Assembly: GCA_965247255.1 (NCBI GenBank)
Contig: CBDFGS010000008.1
Location: forward strand, 186,001-250,000
Direction: 5' to 3'
Origin: CBDFGS01 sp965247255
GTDB lineage: Bacteria; Chloroflexota; Dehalococcoidia; Lucifugimonadales; CAUZJF01
Length of the DNA stretch: 64,000 bases
A program made the position numbers and the translations under genes. Below are positions 1-8,701 of this stretch, in pieces. Position 1 is the first letter of the stretch; each line of letters begins with the position of its first letter. The notes under the pieces were generated by a model that was not told where the DNA came from, did no database searches, and was given only the letters and a program-made list of their open reading frames with translations.

Positions 1-479
1 CCAAGGACCGCCACCTCGTCACGGTTCTCGACGTGAGGCGCCGTGATGAACAGCCCATCACCGAGAGTGAGGTTGCGGACGGAAAGGTAGTCGGAGGTCA
101 CTCCGACCACCTGGGTGCGTGTGTTCTTCCTCCCGGCCACGACCTGAGCTTGAGATTGTATCTCGGGCGCCGCGGCGTCGACGGACGGGACAAACAGGGG
201 GTCCACCAGCGCCATGGCGTCCTCCAGGGTCAGTGTTGTCGCGCTGCCCTGCCCTGCGCTGACGCCCTGGTTCGTCGACGCGCCAGGCCGGACGAACAAA
301 AGATTTGTTCCCAGGGACTCGATCCTGGAGGTGATGGCTTCCTGGGCCCCTCTCCCGATGGACATCAGGGAGATGACGGCTGTCACACCTATGACTATGC
401 CGAGCAGGGCGAGGCCTGCTCGAAGTCGGTTTGCCCCCAGAGAGATTAGCGCAGTCTTGATAGTCAAGAGCGGAGTCAT
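1..479 (-). CDS. MacB-type ABC transporter permease, partial (C-terminus beyond left edge)
   Basis: About 159 N-terminal residues are present and the rest lies outside the window. The start is the ATG at 479, with AGGTG just upstream. The product begins with a cytoplasmic stretch (MTPLLTIKTALISLGANRLR), then a first hydrophobic helix around residues 22-40, then the start of a MacB_PCD-like periplasmic/extracellular domain (ESLGTNLLFVRPG at about 55-67). This is the FtsX/MacB permease architecture. It is the third gene of a minus-strand set behind a fusion protein and an ATPase, so it is inferred to form the membrane channel of a MacA/LolCDE-like exporter. The substrate is unknown. A shorter minus-strand frame at 58-489 is a shadow. 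Confidence 0.88.
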   Translation of the reverse strand, partial: MTPLLTIKTALISLGANRLRAGLALLGIVIGVTAVISLMSIGRGAQEAITSRIESLGTNLLFVRPGASTNQGVSAGQGSATTLTLEDAMALVDPLFVPSVDAAAPEIQSQAQVVAGRKNTRTQVVGVTSDYLSVRNLTLGDGLFITAPHVENRDEVAVL

Positions 480-677
480 ACGTCATCACCTGGAGTCGAA
501 TTCATCAAGTGAGACGAGTACCGGAGCCACCGCAGCTGCTGAGATTCGCCGCTGTCTCTCGCCTGGGCGGCCGAGCCCAGCGGCCCCAGGCACTTCGCTA
601 CTTTGCTCAGGACAGGGCTGTCGAACCACGGGCCTGCATTGCGAGTTTCAGTGTAAAGCCGGGTGACAGGGAGGCAG

Positions 678-1394
678 CTACGATGTAGGTGTATTGGTTT
701 CACCGGTATCTCCGGTTATCTTTCCGTCGCGCATACTCACGGTTCGGCGTGCGCGGCTGGCGATGTCGCTCTCGTGCGTAACGATCACCACCGTTATTCC
801 CTCGTTCCGGTTGAGACCCCCGATGATAGTCATGATCTCCTCACTCGAGGCACTGTCCAGGTTCCCGGTTGGCTCGTCGGCCAGGAGGATGGTGGGGTTT
901 TTGACCAGTGCTCGTGCGATCCCGACTCGCTGTTGCTCTCCCCCCGAGAGCTCGGTGGGACGGTGGCCCGAACGCTTGGCGAGGCCGACCCGGGCGAGCG
1001 CGTCCAGGGCCCTGGCGCGGCGGTCGGCGCCTTTGCCGTACATGAGCGGCAACTCCACGTTTGCGACAGCGGACAGCCGAGGCAGCAGGTTATAGACCTG
1101 GAAGACGAAACCTACCTTGCGGTTCCGAATGGCGGCCAGCCGATCGTCATTCATGCTGCCGACATCCTCTCCGTCCAGGAGGTAGTGGCCGGAAGTGGGC
1201 ACGTCGAGACAGCCGACGATATTCATCATGGTGGACTTGCCTGACCCGGAGGGACCCATGATGGCCACCATCTCCCCCTGGCGCACGGACAGCGACGCAT
1301 TATCGAGGGCGGTGACTACCACGTTGCCCATCTGGTATCGTTTCGTCACGCTGTCGAGCGAGATGACTGGACCGTTAGACGCTGCTGTTACCAC
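678..1394 (-). CDS. ABC transporter ATP-binding protein, MacB/LolD type
   Basis: A 238-residue ATPase. I place the start at the GTG at 1394, since GGAGG lies 7 bases upstream and the codon sits 4 bases beyond the fusion-protein stop. A longer frame reading back to 1592 lies entirely inside that gene. Visible motifs are Walker A (GPSGSGKST, about residue 41), the signature LSGGEQQR (about 144), Walker B with catalytic Glu (ILLADEPT, about 166) and the switch His (VTHE). This is the LolD/MacB-like class that powers FtsX-fold permeases. It lies between the fusion protein and the permease, in the usual operon order, and would energise export from the cytoplasmic face. Confidence 0.93.
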   Translation of the reverse strand: MVTAASNGPVISLDSVTKRYQMGNVVVTALDNASLSVRQGEMVAIMGPSGSGKSTMMNIVGCLDVPTSGHYLLDGEDVGSMNDDRLAAIRNRKVGFVFQVYNLLPRLSAVANVELPLMYGKGADRRARALDALARVGLAKRSGHRPTELSGGEQQRVGIARALVKNPTILLADEPTGNLDSASSEEIMTIIGGLNRNEGITVVIVTHESDIASRARRTVSMRDGKITGDTGETNTPTS

Positions 1395-1398
1395 CAGG

Positions 1399-3933
1399 CT
1401 ACCTCCGCCCGCCCCCGGCTCCGCCACCGCCGCCTCCGCCAGCGCCGCCAAAACCGCCTCGCCCGGCCCCTCCTCCTCCGAACTGGCGAAGCGTTCGGAA
1501 GTTGAACCCCGAGGTCGCGACCTCCTGGGACTCCATCGACACGAGATCGCCCTCGACGAGCCCCTCCGCGACCACGGTCCAGAAGTCATCACTAATACCG
1601 AGGACCACGGGGCGAATCTGGGTGCTGCCGTTAACCACGAGGCGGACCTCAGGAGCGTCGAATGTACCGTAGAGGGCCTGAAGAGGTATCAGGAGGCCAT
1701 CCCGCGTCTCGCGGATTATCACCTGGGCAACGGCACTGAGCCCTTCGGGCAGCTCTATCCCTTCCGGAACGTTCACTCTAATGCGGATGGGGTAGCTGAC
1801 GACCCCTTGCTGGGTCCTTGCCGTCGAGGCGATCTCAGATACGGTGCCATCCAGTTGTTGGTCCTGCAGCGCCTCTAGGGTGACGATGCCTGCTGCACCC
1901 ACCCGGAGGAACAGTACGTCTATCTCGTCGACGATTCCGTCGACCTCGACGACAGTGGGGTCGACAAGCTCGAGGATCGGGGTGTTGCGGTTGATTTGCT
2001 GTCCCACCTCTACGTCGACGGCTGCGACGATTCCGGCCCACGGCGCCGTGATGCTCGCTCCGTCACGGGCTGCGATGGCGGCGTCGAGGCCTGCGCGGGA
2101 TGATCGCACGGCCGTTTCCTTGAGGGCGATGTCCAGCTCGTCAGGCGCTTGCATTTCCGCGAGCGCCGCCTGTTCGTCAGCCAGCGTGGCTTTCGCGAGC
2201 GCAAGCTGCGCCTCTTTGATGCTTTTTAGGAGGGGATCGGCGTCGGCCTCGAGCGCTGCTAGGTCTTCGTTAGCCTTATCTAGATTCGCCTTGGACAGCG
2301 CGACCTGGAACCGCTGCACCTTCAACACCAGCGGGTCCGGCTCGTCCGTTAGCTCAGACAGGCCGTCCTTCGCCTTCTCCAGATTGGCTATGGCCAGGGC
2401 CACCTGCTGGCTCTTCGCCTGAACGTCCAGGGCATCGGCCTCGCCCTCCAGGGAAGAGAGCGCCTCCTGAGCTTCGACGAGCTTGGCCGTCGCGGTGTCA
2501 AGACCGGCCTTCTTGATCTCGATCTCCAGCGGTCCCAGTCCCTGCTGGACCTCGGCGAGGGATTCAACCTTGGCCAGGTGCGACTTCTCGGCCGAGTTCA
2601 CAGCGGCTTCGGCAGCAGTAATAGCTTTTGCGCCTTGTGTTGTCACAGTGTCCACCGTGTCTTGCGCGGCGGTCAGGGTATCCCAGGCCCGGTCCAACTC
2701 GTTCCTGATGCAGAGCGTGTCTCCCACGGGAGGGCCCTCGCACTCCGCCTGCAAAGTACCCGGGTAGAGGGCAAGCCACGTGTAGACCGTAACCTCATTC
2801 CAAGGAGTGGAAGGATCGTCCTTAGCCACACCCCTGGAGAAGTCCCGCAACAGTTGCAGCTGGGGCCTTGGATCGAAAATCGCGGAGAGCTCGGCTCCCC
2901 ATGAGGTAAGCAGCGTGTCGGGGCCGGTGGTGTTGTTATCTATGATGTCCACGCCAAACCAACGACGTAAGACGGTGGCGTAGCCATCGCTGGCGGTCTG
3001 AAGAGCCTCGTTGGACGCCTCAATCTTCTGGGCCGAATCACGCAGGGCGAGCTGGAACTCAGCGCGGGAATTGGCCATCGCGCTCGATGCGTTGTCCAAC
3101 GACGCCACGGCCTGGGCAAGTTCGTCCGCGGTAGGGGTGCTGGTTGCCACGTCGTACGCGTCTTTGGCAGCCTGGACAGCCAGCTTCGCGCTGACGACGG
3201 CGCCCTCGGTCTGGAGGAGCTCAAGCACGGACGGTTTCAGGATGCTGTCGAGCGCTTGCTCGGCGTTGCCGAGTGCTACTTTGGCGTTTGCCTCCGCTAC
3301 CCAGGCCTGGGCCAAATCGAGAGCAGAGGGTTTCAGAAGCGCGTCGAGCGCTTCTTGCGCCTTGGCCAGGGAAGACTCAGCGTTGGAAGCCGCGGCTCTC
3401 GCCTGCGCGGCGGCGACGTCGCTGGGGGCAAGCAGCAGAGCGAGGGCGTCTTGTGCGTCCCGAAGACTCACCTCTGCGCTTGCGACGTCGGTCTTGGCCT
3501 TGGCGACGTCTCTCTCTGAAAACGGGTTCCTCGCCTCCTCCAGCGCGTCTTCGGCGTTCCGGAAGTTGATCTTAGCCTGGGCTACAGCCTTTTCAAGACC
3601 GGCTATCGTTTCGGCGTCAAGCCCGGCGAGGACCTGACCGGCGTCGACGCGCTCCCCTTCCCCGACAGAGAGCTCTTCGACGGTGCCCTGGGCTTTAAAC
3701 CGTAGGGTTTCCCGGTTAGCGTAGACCAGCTGGCCGTTGATCGAGACGTCGTTAACGAGATCACCGCGTTGCACGGGTATGAGTTGCTGGTTCTCCGCGG
3801 TCGCATCAGATGGTGAGCCGGTCGCGAGGGAGTACGCCGCGAACATGGCCCCGCCCGTAGCGGCCACGATGACGGCCAGCAATGCGACCTGCCAGGCCTT
3901 GAGCTCTCCGAGGGCGGTTAGTAACGAATTCAT
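1399..3933 (-). CDS. HlyD/MacA-like membrane fusion protein with long coiled coil and Gly-rich tail
   Basis: 844 residues, about twice the usual MacA length. In order: a membrane anchor (about 15-35); first half of the lipoyl/barrel-sandwich domain (52-112); coiled coil (110-320); a non-repetitive insert (about 322-418) holding the only two cysteines (398, 408); the returning coiled coil (418-620); second lipoyl half beginning ITAPWAGIV at 628; beta-barrel; and a tail of almost pure Gly/Ala/Arg (819-844). The outgoing coil contains 32-residue repeats marked by APS/KPS at 170, 202 and 234. AGGAAG precedes the start. It would link the ATPase/permease pair to an outer layer or to substrate. The tip insert is unusual, because the hairpin turn is normally short. 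Confidence 0.9.
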   Translation of the reverse strand: MNSLLTALGELKAWQVALLAVIVAATGGAMFAAYSLATGSPSDATAENQQLIPVQRGDLVNDVSINGQLVYANRETLRFKAQGTVEELSVGEGERVDAGQVLAGLDAETIAGLEKAVAQAKINFRNAEDALEEARNPFSERDVAKAKTDVASAEVSLRDAQDALALLLAPSDVAAAQARAAASNAESSLAKAQEALDALLKPSALDLAQAWVAEANAKVALGNAEQALDSILKPSVLELLQTEGAVVSAKLAVQAAKDAYDVATSTPTADELAQAVASLDNASSAMANSRAEFQLALRDSAQKIEASNEALQTASDGYATVLRRWFGVDIIDNNTTGPDTLLTSWGAELSAIFDPRPQLQLLRDFSRGVAKDDPSTPWNEVTVYTWLALYPGTLQAECEGPPVGDTLCIRNELDRAWDTLTAAQDTVDTVTTQGAKAITAAEAAVNSAEKSHLAKVESLAEVQQGLGPLEIEIKKAGLDTATAKLVEAQEALSSLEGEADALDVQAKSQQVALAIANLEKAKDGLSELTDEPDPLVLKVQRFQVALSKANLDKANEDLAALEADADPLLKSIKEAQLALAKATLADEQAALAEMQAPDELDIALKETAVRSSRAGLDAAIAARDGASITAPWAGIVAAVDVEVGQQINRNTPILELVDPTVVEVDGIVDEIDVLFLRVGAAGIVTLEALQDQQLDGTVSEIASTARTQQGVVSYPIRIRVNVPEGIELPEGLSAVAQVIIRETRDGLLIPLQALYGTFDAPEVRLVVNGSTQIRPVVLGISDDFWTVVAEGLVEGDLVSMESQEVATSGFNFRTLRQFGGGGAGRGGFGGAGGGGGGGAGGGRR

Positions 3934-4120
3934 AGGACTTCCTCACCAAGACCGTGTAGCTGCCGAGTGTCGACTGACCAACGCTGAAAACGCTTCAGCC
4001 ATGGGATGCGTTAGGTTTTGAGGTCGGCTACCGCCTAAGCACTCCACTACGCATACCATAGCCAACGAATGTTAAAGAGATGTGAAGGTCGAAGGTCGAG
4101 GCTATCCGGCAGGGACGTGT

Positions 4121-4561
4121 TCAGTCCGCGGCTTCCTCTATCTCGAGAAGCTCTATCCAATTGCCGTCCGGGTCCTGCAAGTAGCAGCCGGACCTACCCG
4201 GCTCCAACTCGGCCGGCGGATTCATCGTCCGGGCGCCGTTAGCTCTCAGAGTCTCGTACGCCGCCTGGATATCGTCCACCTCGAAGGCGATGTGGCTAGC
4301 GCCGAGAGCGTTGCGCTCCGAGGTCACCCCTTCGGAAGAGCGAGGGCTCAGGTACTGTAGGAGCTCGAGTGTGGGGCCGCTGCCGCTGCTCATGTGCACG
4401 CCCTTCAAATGGGTGTCCCGGTATCCGACGATTTGCGAAATAGGTGCGCCGGAGCGCTCGACATTGCGAATTATGCGCATTCCAACGACGTCGCGATAGA
4501 ACGCGACGGACCTGTCGAGATCCGCCACGACGAATCCGGAGTGGTTTATCGCCTTGATCAT
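4121..4561 (-). CDS. VOC (glyoxalase/bleomycin-resistance fold) family protein
   Basis: 146 residues, the normal length for a single-chain VOC protein with two beta-alpha-beta-beta-beta modules. The start IKAINHSGFVVADLDRSVAF is the classic first module with a metal-binding His (H7). A second module (ASHIAFEVDDIQAAYETL, about 88-105) carries another His, and ELLE near residue 138 supplies a likely Glu ligand. Family members include lactoylglutathione lyases, methylmalonyl-CoA epimerases and dioxygenases. Nothing here fixes the substrate. It is monocistronic and diverges from the ABC exporter pair, from which it is separated by a 400-bp promoter region. Confidence 0.85.
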   Translation of the reverse strand: MIKAINHSGFVVADLDRSVAFYRDVVGMRIIRNVERSGAPISQIVGYRDTHLKGVHMSSGSGPTLELLQYLSPRSSEGVTSERNALGASHIAFEVDDIQAAYETLRANGARTMNPPAELEPGRSGCYLQDPDGNWIELLEIEEAAD

Positions 4562-4689
4562 AATCGCTCAGCACCCCCGTGCCCTTTGTGCGCCACTGCA
4601 CCGGCAATAGCCCTGTGCACCGGCCGGGCCGCGGCCACAGTATACCCGACCGTGGACGCGAGGCAGAGGAAATCTGACCCACGAAGGCG

Positions 4690-4719
4690 TTGACGGGATT
4701 CGTAAGGCCGTGCTAAAAT
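4690..4719 (+). promoter_or_regulatory. Predicted sigma-70-type promoter for the ABC exporter pair
   Basis: TTGACG at 4690-4695 and TAAAAT at 4714-4719 are separated by 18 bases, a near-consensus arrangement. It lies about 240 bases upstream of the exporter GTG start and points at it. The remaining 4562-4961 interval holds no convincing gene. A 65-residue reading frame at 4735-4932 has no recognisable features. Confidence 0.5.
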
Positions 4720-4729
4720 ACTTCGTATT

Positions 4730-4747
4730 AATGAATGTACTTTCATT
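4730..4747. promoter_or_regulatory. Operator-like inverted repeat just downstream of the promoter
   Basis: AATGAA, six bases, then TTCATT is a perfect 6-bp inverted repeat placed 11 bases past the predicted -10 box, where a bound repressor would block transcription. Drug-exporter genes are often controlled by MarR- or PadR-type repressors at short AT-rich palindromes, but no such regulator gene is in this window. The link is inference. Confidence 0.35.
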
Positions 4748-4961
4748 CTCGAAACACAACGGATGAATCAAAACGCGGTATTCCCGTCGGCGTCACCGAG
4801 TCGAGCAGACCCAACCTCCATAGACCCTCCCCAGGGGCGAACAGCGCAATTGTCGCCTGGCTACTTTTCTTAGAGCTTTACGTCCAGCGCGGGAGGCGTC
4901 GGTCCAGACGGAGAGATCGAGTCGCGGGCTGATGTCACGCAGTCATCGGAGGTCCCATTAA

Positions 4962-6848
4962 GTGGTAAGAGCAGCAGTCCATGCAAGCGGAGGCCTGAGA
5001 AATGGCCGCACGTCGCGGTCACGCGAGGAGACGGCGCGAGACGGGGCTCCGGCGAAGGGCCGTGAGCCGCAAGGCGGGATGGTATTACTACGGCTTACTG
5101 GGTACGCTTGGCGCCACAAGTGGGGCGCGGCCGGCTCTTACGCGCTAACCGCTTCTGCGACGATCATGGCGTTGGCGACGCCGTACCTCATGGGCATATC
5201 CATCGACGAGGCCCTGGAGAGCGGCTTCAGGAGCAAACTCTTGATACTCGCCGGAGCGATTATCCTGGCCAGCGTGCTGCGCGGGCTCTTCTCATACGGG
5301 CAGGCATATCTGAGCGAAGCCGTCTCTCAGAGAGCGGCATACGACATCAGGAACGACTTTTTCCGCAAGCTGCAGACCCTCAGCTTTGGCTTTCACGACC
5401 GTGAGCAGACGGGCGATTTGATGTCAAGCGCTACGGCAGACGTTGAGGCCGTGCGCGGTTTCACCAGCCATGGCCTGCTCAGGGTGCTGACGATTGTGCT
5501 GATGTTAGGTGTGGTCTTTTTCCACCTGACTTCGACCAACTGGCGCCTGGGACTGTTGTGCATGGCGCTTATCCCGCTGGTGACGTGGTTATCGCTGACT
5601 CTGAAGCGAAACCTTCGTCGACTGTGGGACAGCGTCCAATCCCACACCGGAGACATGACCTCCGTCCTTCAGGAGAATCTGACCGGCATACGGCTGGTGA
5701 AAGCATTCGGAGCCGGGCGGCATCAGGAGGAACGGTTCGCGCGGGAGGCCCTGGCCGTCGCGAATCACTCCTTCGAGGCGAGTGCCGTGGGGGCCTCGCG
5801 CAGCGCCGTGCTCGCTTTCGTATTCACCGCGTTAACCGGCGCCATTCTGCTCTTAGGGGGCAAGGAAGTGATCGCAGGACGGCTAACCCCCGGAGAGCTT
5901 GCCGCATTCATCTTCTACATGCCGCTGCTGACAAGCCGCATTCGCAGTATCGGCGGTCTGGTTAACAGCTTCACCATGGCTGCGGCCGCAGGGCAGCGTA
6001 TCTTCAGGGTGTTGGACGCTGAGTCCCCGGTGCGTGAGAGGGCTGGGGCCGGCGCGTTGCCCCGTGTCCGTGGGGACGTCAGGTTCGATAGTGTTTCATT
6101 CAGCTATCAGGGCTCAAGCTCCGCGCTCCGGGACGTCAGCTTCGAGGCCGAGGCGGGACAGCTGGTGGCCATCGTGGGCGGCCCTGGGTCTGGAAAGAGC
6201 AGCCTCGTTCACCTGATTCCGCGGTTCTACGATGTCTCGGGAGGACACATTTCGATCGACGGCGTCGACGTTCGCGACGTTACTCTGGCGTCTCTACGGA
6301 AGAACGTCGGTATCGTGTTGCAGGACGTGTTTGTGTTTGGGGGCACGATCAGGGACAACATCGCGTATGGCAAGGCCAACTCCTCCCTGGAAGACGTCGA
6401 GAGAGCGGCAGGGATCGCCCAGCTGCATCGTTATGTCGACGCCCTTCCGGCCGGCTACGACACGCGAATAGGAGAGAGGGGAGCGACGCTCTCCGGCGGT
6501 CAGAGGCAAAGGCTTGCCATCGCGCGTACCCTCTTGATGGACCCGCCGGTGTTGATCCTGGACGACTCTACTTCCAGCGTAGACGCCGAGACGGAACACT
6601 CGCTGCAACGGGCGCTGAGGGAGGTAGTAAAGGGACGGACTACCTTCGTTATCGCGCACCGCCTCTCCACTGTGCGAGAAGCCGACATAGTTCTCGTGAT
6701 GGAGCAAGGGCAGATCGTCGAGCGCGGGACGCATAGCGACCTCGCGAGGTCGGGGGGCGCGTACAGCAGGCTGTGTGATTTGCAGCTGGCTCCACCCCCC
6801 GGTCAGGCCGATGGAGTGGCCGCGCCGCTCGTCGGAAGCGTAGCCTAA
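4962..6848 (+). CDS. Heterodimeric ABC exporter, subunit 1 (degenerate ATP site)
   Basis: 628 residues in the exporter layout: six transmembrane helices (about 55-345), then a nucleotide-binding domain. Walker A is GGPGSGKSS (about 406), the signature LSGGQRQR (about 510) and the Walker B region LILDDSTSS (about 530). The catalytic Glu is therefore replaced by Asp, the mark of the degenerate site in heterodimeric exporters such as TM287/288 and BmrCD. The start chosen is the GTG at 4962, with GGAGG nine bases upstream. An ATG at codon 40 (5079) would still leave all helices intact and is a real alternative. It overlaps the next gene by one base (TAATG), so the two are translated together. Likely role: lipid or drug export. 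Confidence 0.93.
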   Translation: MVRAAVHASGGLRNGRTSRSREETARDGAPAKGREPQGGMVLLRLTGYAWRHKWGAAGSYALTASATIMALATPYLMGISIDEALESGFRSKLLILAGAIILASVLRGLFSYGQAYLSEAVSQRAAYDIRNDFFRKLQTLSFGFHDREQTGDLMSSATADVEAVRGFTSHGLLRVLTIVLMLGVVFFHLTSTNWRLGLLCMALIPLVTWLSLTLKRNLRRLWDSVQSHTGDMTSVLQENLTGIRLVKAFGAGRHQEERFAREALAVANHSFEASAVGASRSAVLAFVFTALTGAILLLGGKEVIAGRLTPGELAAFIFYMPLLTSRIRSIGGLVNSFTMAAAAGQRIFRVLDAESPVRERAGAGALPRVRGDVRFDSVSFSYQGSSSALRDVSFEAEAGQLVAIVGGPGSGKSSLVHLIPRFYDVSGGHISIDGVDVRDVTLASLRKNVGIVLQDVFVFGGTIRDNIAYGKANSSLEDVERAAGIAQLHRYVDALPAGYDTRIGERGATLSGGQRQRLAIARTLLMDPPVLILDDSTSSVDAETEHSLQRALREVVKGRTTFVIAHRLSTVREADIVLVMEQGQIVERGTHSDLARSGGAYSRLCDLQLAPPPGQADGVAAPLVGSVA

Positions 6849-8686
6849 TGATGTCGAGGCACGGGCACCTGGGCCATGTCGCGCATGGCCTCGACGAGCA
6901 AGGCGGCCGACTCTACGACCACGACGTCGCCGTTAGACTTGCCGCCTATCTGCGCCCTCACTGGCGAAGCGCGACGCTGGCCTTTCTGACGATGATGGCA
7001 TACACCGCCACGGTTATCGCGCTCCCGATGATCATCAAGACGATCATCGACAGCTTCATCGCCAAGAACGACCTGTACGGCTTGAACCTGATGGTCGGTC
7101 TGTTCATACTCATCGCTCTCGTTCAACTGGTGACCCTCTATGTGCACCAGAGGTTGCTAGCAGCGGTGGGACAACGGGTGATCTACTCACTGCGCCTCGC
7201 CCTGTTCAAGCACCTTCAGCGCCTGTCGATGTCGTTCTTCGACCGCCACGAGGTCGGGAGCGTCATGTCGCGGGTGCAGAACGACGTACGCCAGCTACAG
7301 GGCCTGCTCAGCATCGTCGTTCAGAGCCTGGCCGACGTGGTGAGTCTGGTCGGAATCGTAGCGGTCATGCTCTGGATGGACAAAGGTCTCGCGGTTTTGA
7401 CGTTGCTTGTTGTCCCTCCATTGATCTTGATTCTCCTCACCTGGCAGCGGTATGCCCGGGCGTCGTTTCTGAGGGTACGCCGCTCGATGGCCGAAGTGAA
7501 CTCGGGGCTGCAGGAGAACATCGCGGGCGTACGGGTCGTTCAGAGCTTGAACAGGGAGCAACGAAACCTGAAGCGGTTCGACGCCTCGAACCATGAAAAC
7601 CTGGACGCCAACCTTCAGGCGGTCCGATACTCCGCCATCCTGTCGCCGTCGGTAGAGGTGTTGGTGGCGACCGCTCTGGCGATGCTGGTGTTTTTTGGCG
7701 GCAGCATGGTCCTGCACGGTACGCTGGAAGCGGGGGTGGTGGTCGCATTTGCGCTGTATATACAGCGGTTCTTCGATCCGGTGCTCAGCCTCACCGGCCA
7801 GTACGCTTCGGTCCAGAGGGCGATGGTCTCCGGCGCCCGCATCTTCGAGATGCTAGACGTAAAGCCGGAGGTGGTGGAGAAACCCAACGCGGTCACCGGA
7901 AGCAAGCTTCGCGGAGAAGTCAGGTTCGAAGGGGTTGGGTTCCAGTACGAACAGGGGGCCCCGGTCTTGCAAGACATCGATATCCGTGTAGGCGCCGGTG
8001 AGACGCTGGCCTTGGTGGGCCCCACCGGAGCCGGCAAGACCACCATGATCTCGCTCCTGATGCGCATGTACGACGTCACAGAGGGAAAGATCACGGTGGA
8101 CGGCCACGACCTGCGAGACGTCAGCCTAGGGTGGCTCAGCAGCCAGCTTGCTGCCGTGACCCAGGAACCCTATCTGTTCTCAGGTATGAACGTCGCCGAG
8201 AATATCCGCTTCAACCACGTGGACGCCACCGACGAGCAGGTAGAGAGCGCCGCCAGGGCGGTGGGAGCCCACGAGTTTATCGGCAGGCTGGAGCGTGGCT
8301 ACGAAACGGTCCTCTATGAGCGGGGATCCAACTTGAGCATGGGGCAGCGGCAGCTCCTGAGCTTCGCCCGTGCCCTGGTCGCCGATCCGAGGATCTTGAT
8401 CCTGGACGAGGCGACGGCGAATATCGACTCTCACACGGAGGCGCGGATCCAGAAGGCGCTGGACGAGCTGCTCAAGGGGCGTACCGCGGTCGTAATAGCA
8501 CACCGGCTCTCGACGATCAGAAACGCGGACCGCATCGCCGTGGTCAGCGGCGGGCGCATCGAGGAGGATGGGACGCACTCGCAGCTGATGGAGTTGGGGG
8601 GGCTTTACGCCCGGCTTTATTCGTACAACGCCGCTAGCGAGTCCGGCATGCCCGACGGACCGCCACTTCTCGCCAGGCAGAGTTGA
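6848..8686 (+). CDS. Heterodimeric ABC exporter, subunit 2 (catalytic site)
   Basis: 612 residues with six transmembrane helices (about 35-330) and a C-terminal ATPase. Walker A is GPTGAGKTT (about 391), Walker B ILDEATAN (about 517) has the catalytic Glu, and an H-loop (IAHRLST) is present. The signature reads LSMGQRQ rather than LSGGQ. This pairs with the DD Walker B of subunit 1: the degenerate site would combine subunit 1 Walker motifs with this altered signature, and the good site the reverse. A His-rich N-terminus (SRHGHLGHVAHG) precedes the first helix. Translation starts within the stop of the upstream gene. Confidence 0.94.
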   Translation: MMSRHGHLGHVAHGLDEQGGRLYDHDVAVRLAAYLRPHWRSATLAFLTMMAYTATVIALPMIIKTIIDSFIAKNDLYGLNLMVGLFILIALVQLVTLYVHQRLLAAVGQRVIYSLRLALFKHLQRLSMSFFDRHEVGSVMSRVQNDVRQLQGLLSIVVQSLADVVSLVGIVAVMLWMDKGLAVLTLLVVPPLILILLTWQRYARASFLRVRRSMAEVNSGLQENIAGVRVVQSLNREQRNLKRFDASNHENLDANLQAVRYSAILSPSVEVLVATALAMLVFFGGSMVLHGTLEAGVVVAFALYIQRFFDPVLSLTGQYASVQRAMVSGARIFEMLDVKPEVVEKPNAVTGSKLRGEVRFEGVGFQYEQGAPVLQDIDIRVGAGETLALVGPTGAGKTTMISLLMRMYDVTEGKITVDGHDLRDVSLGWLSSQLAAVTQEPYLFSGMNVAENIRFNHVDATDEQVESAARAVGAHEFIGRLERGYETVLYERGSNLSMGQRQLLSFARALVADPRILILDEATANIDSHTEARIQKALDELLKGRTAVVIAHRLSTIRNADRIAVVSGGRIEEDGTHSQLMELGGLYARLYSYNAASESGMPDGPPLLARQS

Positions 8687-8701
8687 AGGGAGCCGTAGCG
8701 G

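Noticed and set aside
58..489. 143-residue minus-strand frame at the left edge
   Set aside because: The overlapping frame starting at 479 encodes a clear MacB-type permease N-terminus; this one is its shadow.
4735..4932. 65-residue frame downstream of the exporter promoter
   Set aside because: Ends in a run of Arg, has no ribosome site and overlaps the operator-like repeat; more likely a leader region.
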